This document shows positions 61,358 through 64,000 of a stretch of DNA of 64,000 nt, one piece after another. The notes under the pieces were generated by a model, which saw only the letters and a program-made list of their open reading frames with translations, made no database searches and had not been told where the DNA came from. Made by a program: the position numbers and the translations under genes. Positions within the stretch are counted from its first letter, which is position 1, and every line of letters begins with the position of its first letter. Origin of the DNA: CAXBBB01 sp963815505 (GTDB lineage: Bacteria; Bacteroidota; Rhodothermia; Rhodothermales; BA12); contig CAWFGU010000019.1 in the NCBI GenBank assembly GCA_963815505.1, positions 1-64,000 on the forward strand. The letters run 5' to 3'.

Positions 61358-63847
61358 TTAGAACATGCCGCCTTCGTCGCCGCCGCCGCCGCGCTCTTCG
61401 CCGCCTCTGCGCTGGCGGCGCTGGTTGCTCTGGTCGCCAAACGCGTAGATCAGCGCGAGCGACAGGTTGCGTCCCTGCCAGCGGCGGTTGGCCTCCTGAC
61501 GGTACAGGCCTTCCTCGCCGATGTTGAACGAGAAGCCCGACGAGTCGAACACGTCGTTCAGGTTGAGCGAAAGGCTCAGCTTGTTGTCCATGAAGCGCTG
61601 GCGGACGCTCAGGTTGCTCAGCGAGAAGCTGCTGATGCGACCGAACTCGGTGTCGTACGGCGCGCGGTAGAAGCCGAACGCCTGGATGTCGGTGCCCGGG
61701 CGAACGGGCAGGTTGAGGCTCATCCGGCCGCCCCACGTGAACGCATCGGCGCCGGTCTGCTGGCCGTCGACCGAGCCGTCCGACACCTGGCGGTTGCCGT
61801 TGAGCGAGAGCAGCACGTTGCCTCGGCCGAGCACGCGCAGCGTCGAGACGACTTCGAGGCCGTAGCTCTCCTCGGTGTCCAAGTTGACGAACGTCAGCGT
61901 GCGCACATTGGTGACCGGGTCGAAGTCGACGCTGCGGCGGATGATGCCGGTCGTGTAGCGGTAGAACGGTGTCAGGCTCAGCGATCCCTTATTCGAGAAG
62001 GCCGAGTAACCCAGTTCGTACGCGTTGGTGAACTCGGGGTCGAGTTCGGGATTGCCGACGCGGATGTTGAGCGGATCGCTGAGCGAGGGGAACGGGTTGA
62101 GCTGGCGTCCGCGCGGGCGGTTGATGCGGCGGCTGAAACTGGCCTTGAACTGCTGCCCGTCGTTGGGGGCAAACGTGAGAAACGCGCTGGGGAAGAAGTT
62201 GAAGCGATCCACATTGGCGTCGCGGTCCTGACCGCCCTGCGCGAACGTGAAGTCCTGCCCCTGGTACTCGGCGCGCACGCCGCCCTGAGCGGCCCACTGG
62301 CCCATCGTCCGGCCGTAGATCAGATAACCGGCGTGGACCTGGTCGGTAAGGTCGAACGAGTCGATGCGGCGGAAACTGGTGTCGAGCGAGTCCAGCGTCG
62401 AGGACTCGTCGGAGATCTCCAGCTTGCCCTGGTAGCCCAACTCGAACTTGGCGTCGTCGCCTGCCGGGCGCGTCCAGTCGATGCGCAACTCGCCCTCTTG
62501 CTCGAACTCGTCCTCGGTCTGCTGAAACGGACCGTCCGACGGGAAGCCGACCGATCCGGACGGCGCGATGCGAAAGCGCTCGGTCTCGTCGCCGCTCGAC
62601 ACGTCGTAGCTCAGTTCGGTGCGCAACTCGTCGCGGCCCGATTCGACGACGTAGTCGTAGCCGACGCGGGCGTCCAGGCTCAGGCCATCGCCTTCTTCGT
62701 CCTGGACTCGGTTGTACTGCTCGAACATCGTCTGCGAGCCGCCGAACTGTCCCAGGCTCGTCGCTTCGATATCTTCGTCTTCATTGGAGCGGACGCTGAG
62801 CACGAGTGCGCTGGAAAGCGTACCCTTGGGCGAAAGCTTGTAGTCTACGTTGGTGCTGACGAGGTGCGAGAAGCCGCCGCGGTCTCCTTCGCTGATCTGG
62901 TTGAGGACGGTGGGGACGCCGTAGATCTGGCTATTGCCGAACGTTTCGCGCAGGCTCGATCCGCTCGACGGACGGCTGTCCAGGCGGAGGCCGTAGTTGG
63001 CCGTCGCGTTCCACTTGCCCTTGCCATAGTTGATGCTGGCTCCCGCGTTGGCGTCGCCCTGCGTGCCGCCGCCTGCCGAGAGGCTGCCGCTGATGCCCAA
63101 CTCGGCGTCCTGCTTGAGCACGATGTTGATGATGCCGCTCATGCCGTCCGGCTCATAGCGCGCCGACGGGTTGGGGATGACTTCGATGCGTTCGATCTGA
63201 CCGGCAGGAAGCTGCTGCAGGAACACGCCCAAAAACGCGCCGCTGACCGGAGCCGGGCGCCCGTTGATCTGAATTGCGACGTTGGCATTTCCTCTCAAGC
63301 TGATGCCGCCGTCCTGATCGACTTCGACCGAGGGGATCTGCTGCAACAGGTCCGTCGCCGTGCCCACCTGGCCGACGATCTGATCCGCCGTGTTGTAGCT
63401 CGTCCGGTCGATGCCGACTTCGACGAACGCGCGCTCGGCCTCGACCGTCGCTCCGTCGAGCAGGACCGCGCCCTCGGCCATCTCGACGCGTCCTAGATCG
63501 ACGGACATGTTGCCTCGGCTGATCTCGGGGAAGAAGGTCTGCGAGTCGAACCCGATGAACGAAACGCGGACGCGGTACGTGCCCGGACGGACGCGCTCCA
63601 GAGTGAACGCCCCGTCGTCTTCGGTGATGGTGCCCGTCAGAAACGTCGTGTCCGCTCCGGCTATCGAGTACAGCGCGACCGATGCCGCCGGAATCGTGGC
63701 TCCGTTGGCCGCTTCGACGACGACGCCCGAGATCGTGCCGCCTTGCACACCGCCGGGAGGTCCACCGCCGTTGGGGCGCTGTGCTTGGGCCGTCATCGGT
63801 AATGCCAGAAGGCCTAGAAGCGCGAGCGCGCGGAAAACTGAGGACAT
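61358..63847 (-). CDS. TonB-type outer-membrane beta-barrel receptor (OMP_b-brl_3 family)
   Basis: An 829-residue outer-membrane receptor with signal MSSVFRALALLGLLALPMTA (mature from QAQ). It has a carboxypeptidase-regulatory N-domain (GTISGVVVEAANGATIPAAS ... RPGTYRVRVSFIGFDS), a TonB-dependent plug (DLLQQIPSVEVDQDGGISLR, then GNANVAIQINGRPAPVSGAF and IERIEVIPNPSARYEPDGMS) and a 22-strand-type barrel from about residue 280 to the end. The Gly/Arg-rich terminus GGEERGGGGDEGGMF is not a typical aromatic barrel end. It is convergent with the importer genes and is likely its outer-membrane partner; ligand unknown. The ATG at 63847 gives the signal. Confidence 0.9.
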   Translation of the reverse strand: MSSVFRALALLGLLALPMTAQAQRPNGGGPPGGVQGGTISGVVVEAANGATIPAASVALYSIAGADTTFLTGTITEDDGAFTLERVRPGTYRVRVSFIGFDSQTFFPEISRGNMSVDLGRVEMAEGAVLLDGATVEAERAFVEVGIDRTSYNTADQIVGQVGTATDLLQQIPSVEVDQDGGISLRGNANVAIQINGRPAPVSGAFLGVFLQQLPAGQIERIEVIPNPSARYEPDGMSGIINIVLKQDAELGISGSLSAGGGTQGDANAGASINYGKGKWNATANYGLRLDSRPSSGSSLRETFGNSQIYGVPTVLNQISEGDRGGFSHLVSTNVDYKLSPKGTLSSALVLSVRSNEDEDIEATSLGQFGGSQTMFEQYNRVQDEEGDGLSLDARVGYDYVVESGRDELRTELSYDVSSGDETERFRIAPSGSVGFPSDGPFQQTEDEFEQEGELRIDWTRPAGDDAKFELGYQGKLEISDESSTLDSLDTSFRRIDSFDLTDQVHAGYLIYGRTMGQWAAQGGVRAEYQGQDFTFAQGGQDRDANVDRFNFFPSAFLTFAPNDGQQFKASFSRRINRPRGRQLNPFPSLSDPLNIRVGNPELDPEFTNAYELGYSAFSNKGSLSLTPFYRYTTGIIRRSVDFDPVTNVRTLTFVNLDTEESYGLEVVSTLRVLGRGNVLLSLNGNRQVSDGSVDGQQTGADAFTWGGRMSLNLPVRPGTDIQAFGFYRAPYDTEFGRISSFSLSNLSVRQRFMDNKLSLSLNLNDVFDSSGFSFNIGEEGLYRQEANRRWQGRNLSLALIYAFGDQSNQRRQRRGGEERGGGGDEGGMF

Positions 63848-64000
63848 CGGTGGAGCAGTTGGGATGAGGTGACCTCTAGCAGAGATCATGCTGACTAGTT
63901 GCGGCAGAAGTGTGGCACTTTCGTGCGCGGTCAGTGAAGCTGAACGTCGGCCGCTAAAACATGGGGATAGATGATCCCGAATGCGCATGTGTTCGATTCG

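Noticed and set aside
61328..63496. 722-codon plus-strand frame over the TonB-type receptor
   Set aside because: Antisense shadow of the receptor gene; starts within its terminator.
63848..64000. Cobalamin riboswitch upstream of the TonB-type receptor
   Set aside because: No B12-box-like sequence or multi-hairpin arrangement was visible in the 153 bases available.

Overview
The window looks like one chromosomal segment of a GC-rich (by eye a little over 60 % G+C), Gram-negative, aerobic bacterium of the Rhodothermota/Bacteroidota side of the tree. The pointers are C-terminal sorting domains of the type IX secretion (T9SS) kind, an ELWxxDGT-repeat secreted protein, SusC-like carboxypeptidase-regulatory plug domains on an outer-membrane barrel, Bacteroidota-style -7 promoter boxes (TAnnTTTG-like), weak Shine-Dalgarno signals, and a Thermus-type two-part isocitrate dehydrogenase. 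No rRNA, tRNA, CRISPR array, prophage or insertion sequence was seen; most of the window is ordinary core metabolism on both strands.

Layout. 0-3 kb: 3' end of endonuclease V, a DUF2256 zinc-ribbon protein and a CRY-DASH photolyase, each joined to the next by a one-base stop/start overlap; then rplU-rpmA and a decayed T9SS tail. 3-10 kb: FAH-family hydrolase, lysA and threonine aldolase, prephenate dehydrogenase, a rhomboid protease, a sugar nucleotidyltransferase and a beta-barrel protein. 10-19 kb: a nuclease-fold-like protein, a lone chemoreceptor, rarA plus a lipoprotein esterase, a receiver protein and a class A penicillin-binding protein. 19-23 kb: an active rhomboid, a catalytically dead rhomboid, an EEP-family phosphatase/nuclease and ispG. 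23-33 kb: secreted and surface proteins, aroA, adenosine deaminase, tatA, gatA and sucD.

33-46 kb: a decayed ParE-type toxin beside an intact antitoxin, a frameshifted serine hydrolase, a class V PLP enzyme, gapA (also frameshifted), a membrane TPR protein, a sigma-54 response regulator translationally coupled to a LolD-like ATPase, an MscS channel and nadA. 46-52 kb: amidase, barrel protein, beta-propeller lipoprotein and a heavily decayed, lower-GC T9SS protein gene. 52-56 kb: icd with a perfect cre-like palindrome upstream, a frameshifted HEPN gene overlapping an unrecognised partner, and sbtA-sbtB for bicarbonate uptake. 56-64 kb: an HxlR regulator divergent from a thiol/NAD(P)H gene pair, then a BtuF-BtuC-BtuD-type importer convergent with a TonB-type outer-membrane receptor.

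Two themes stand out. First, single-base indels, mostly in G or C runs, break at least six genes including the central glycolytic gene gapA; some of these are more likely consensus errors than real pseudogenes, so every decay call here should be read with that in mind. Second, small accessory modules (HEPN plus partner, toxin/antitoxin, dead rhomboid, repeated CCTGTCAGG hairpins, REP-like elements) are scattered between core genes. The best candidate for an undescribed system is the HEPN-partner bicistron at 53.8-54.6 kb.
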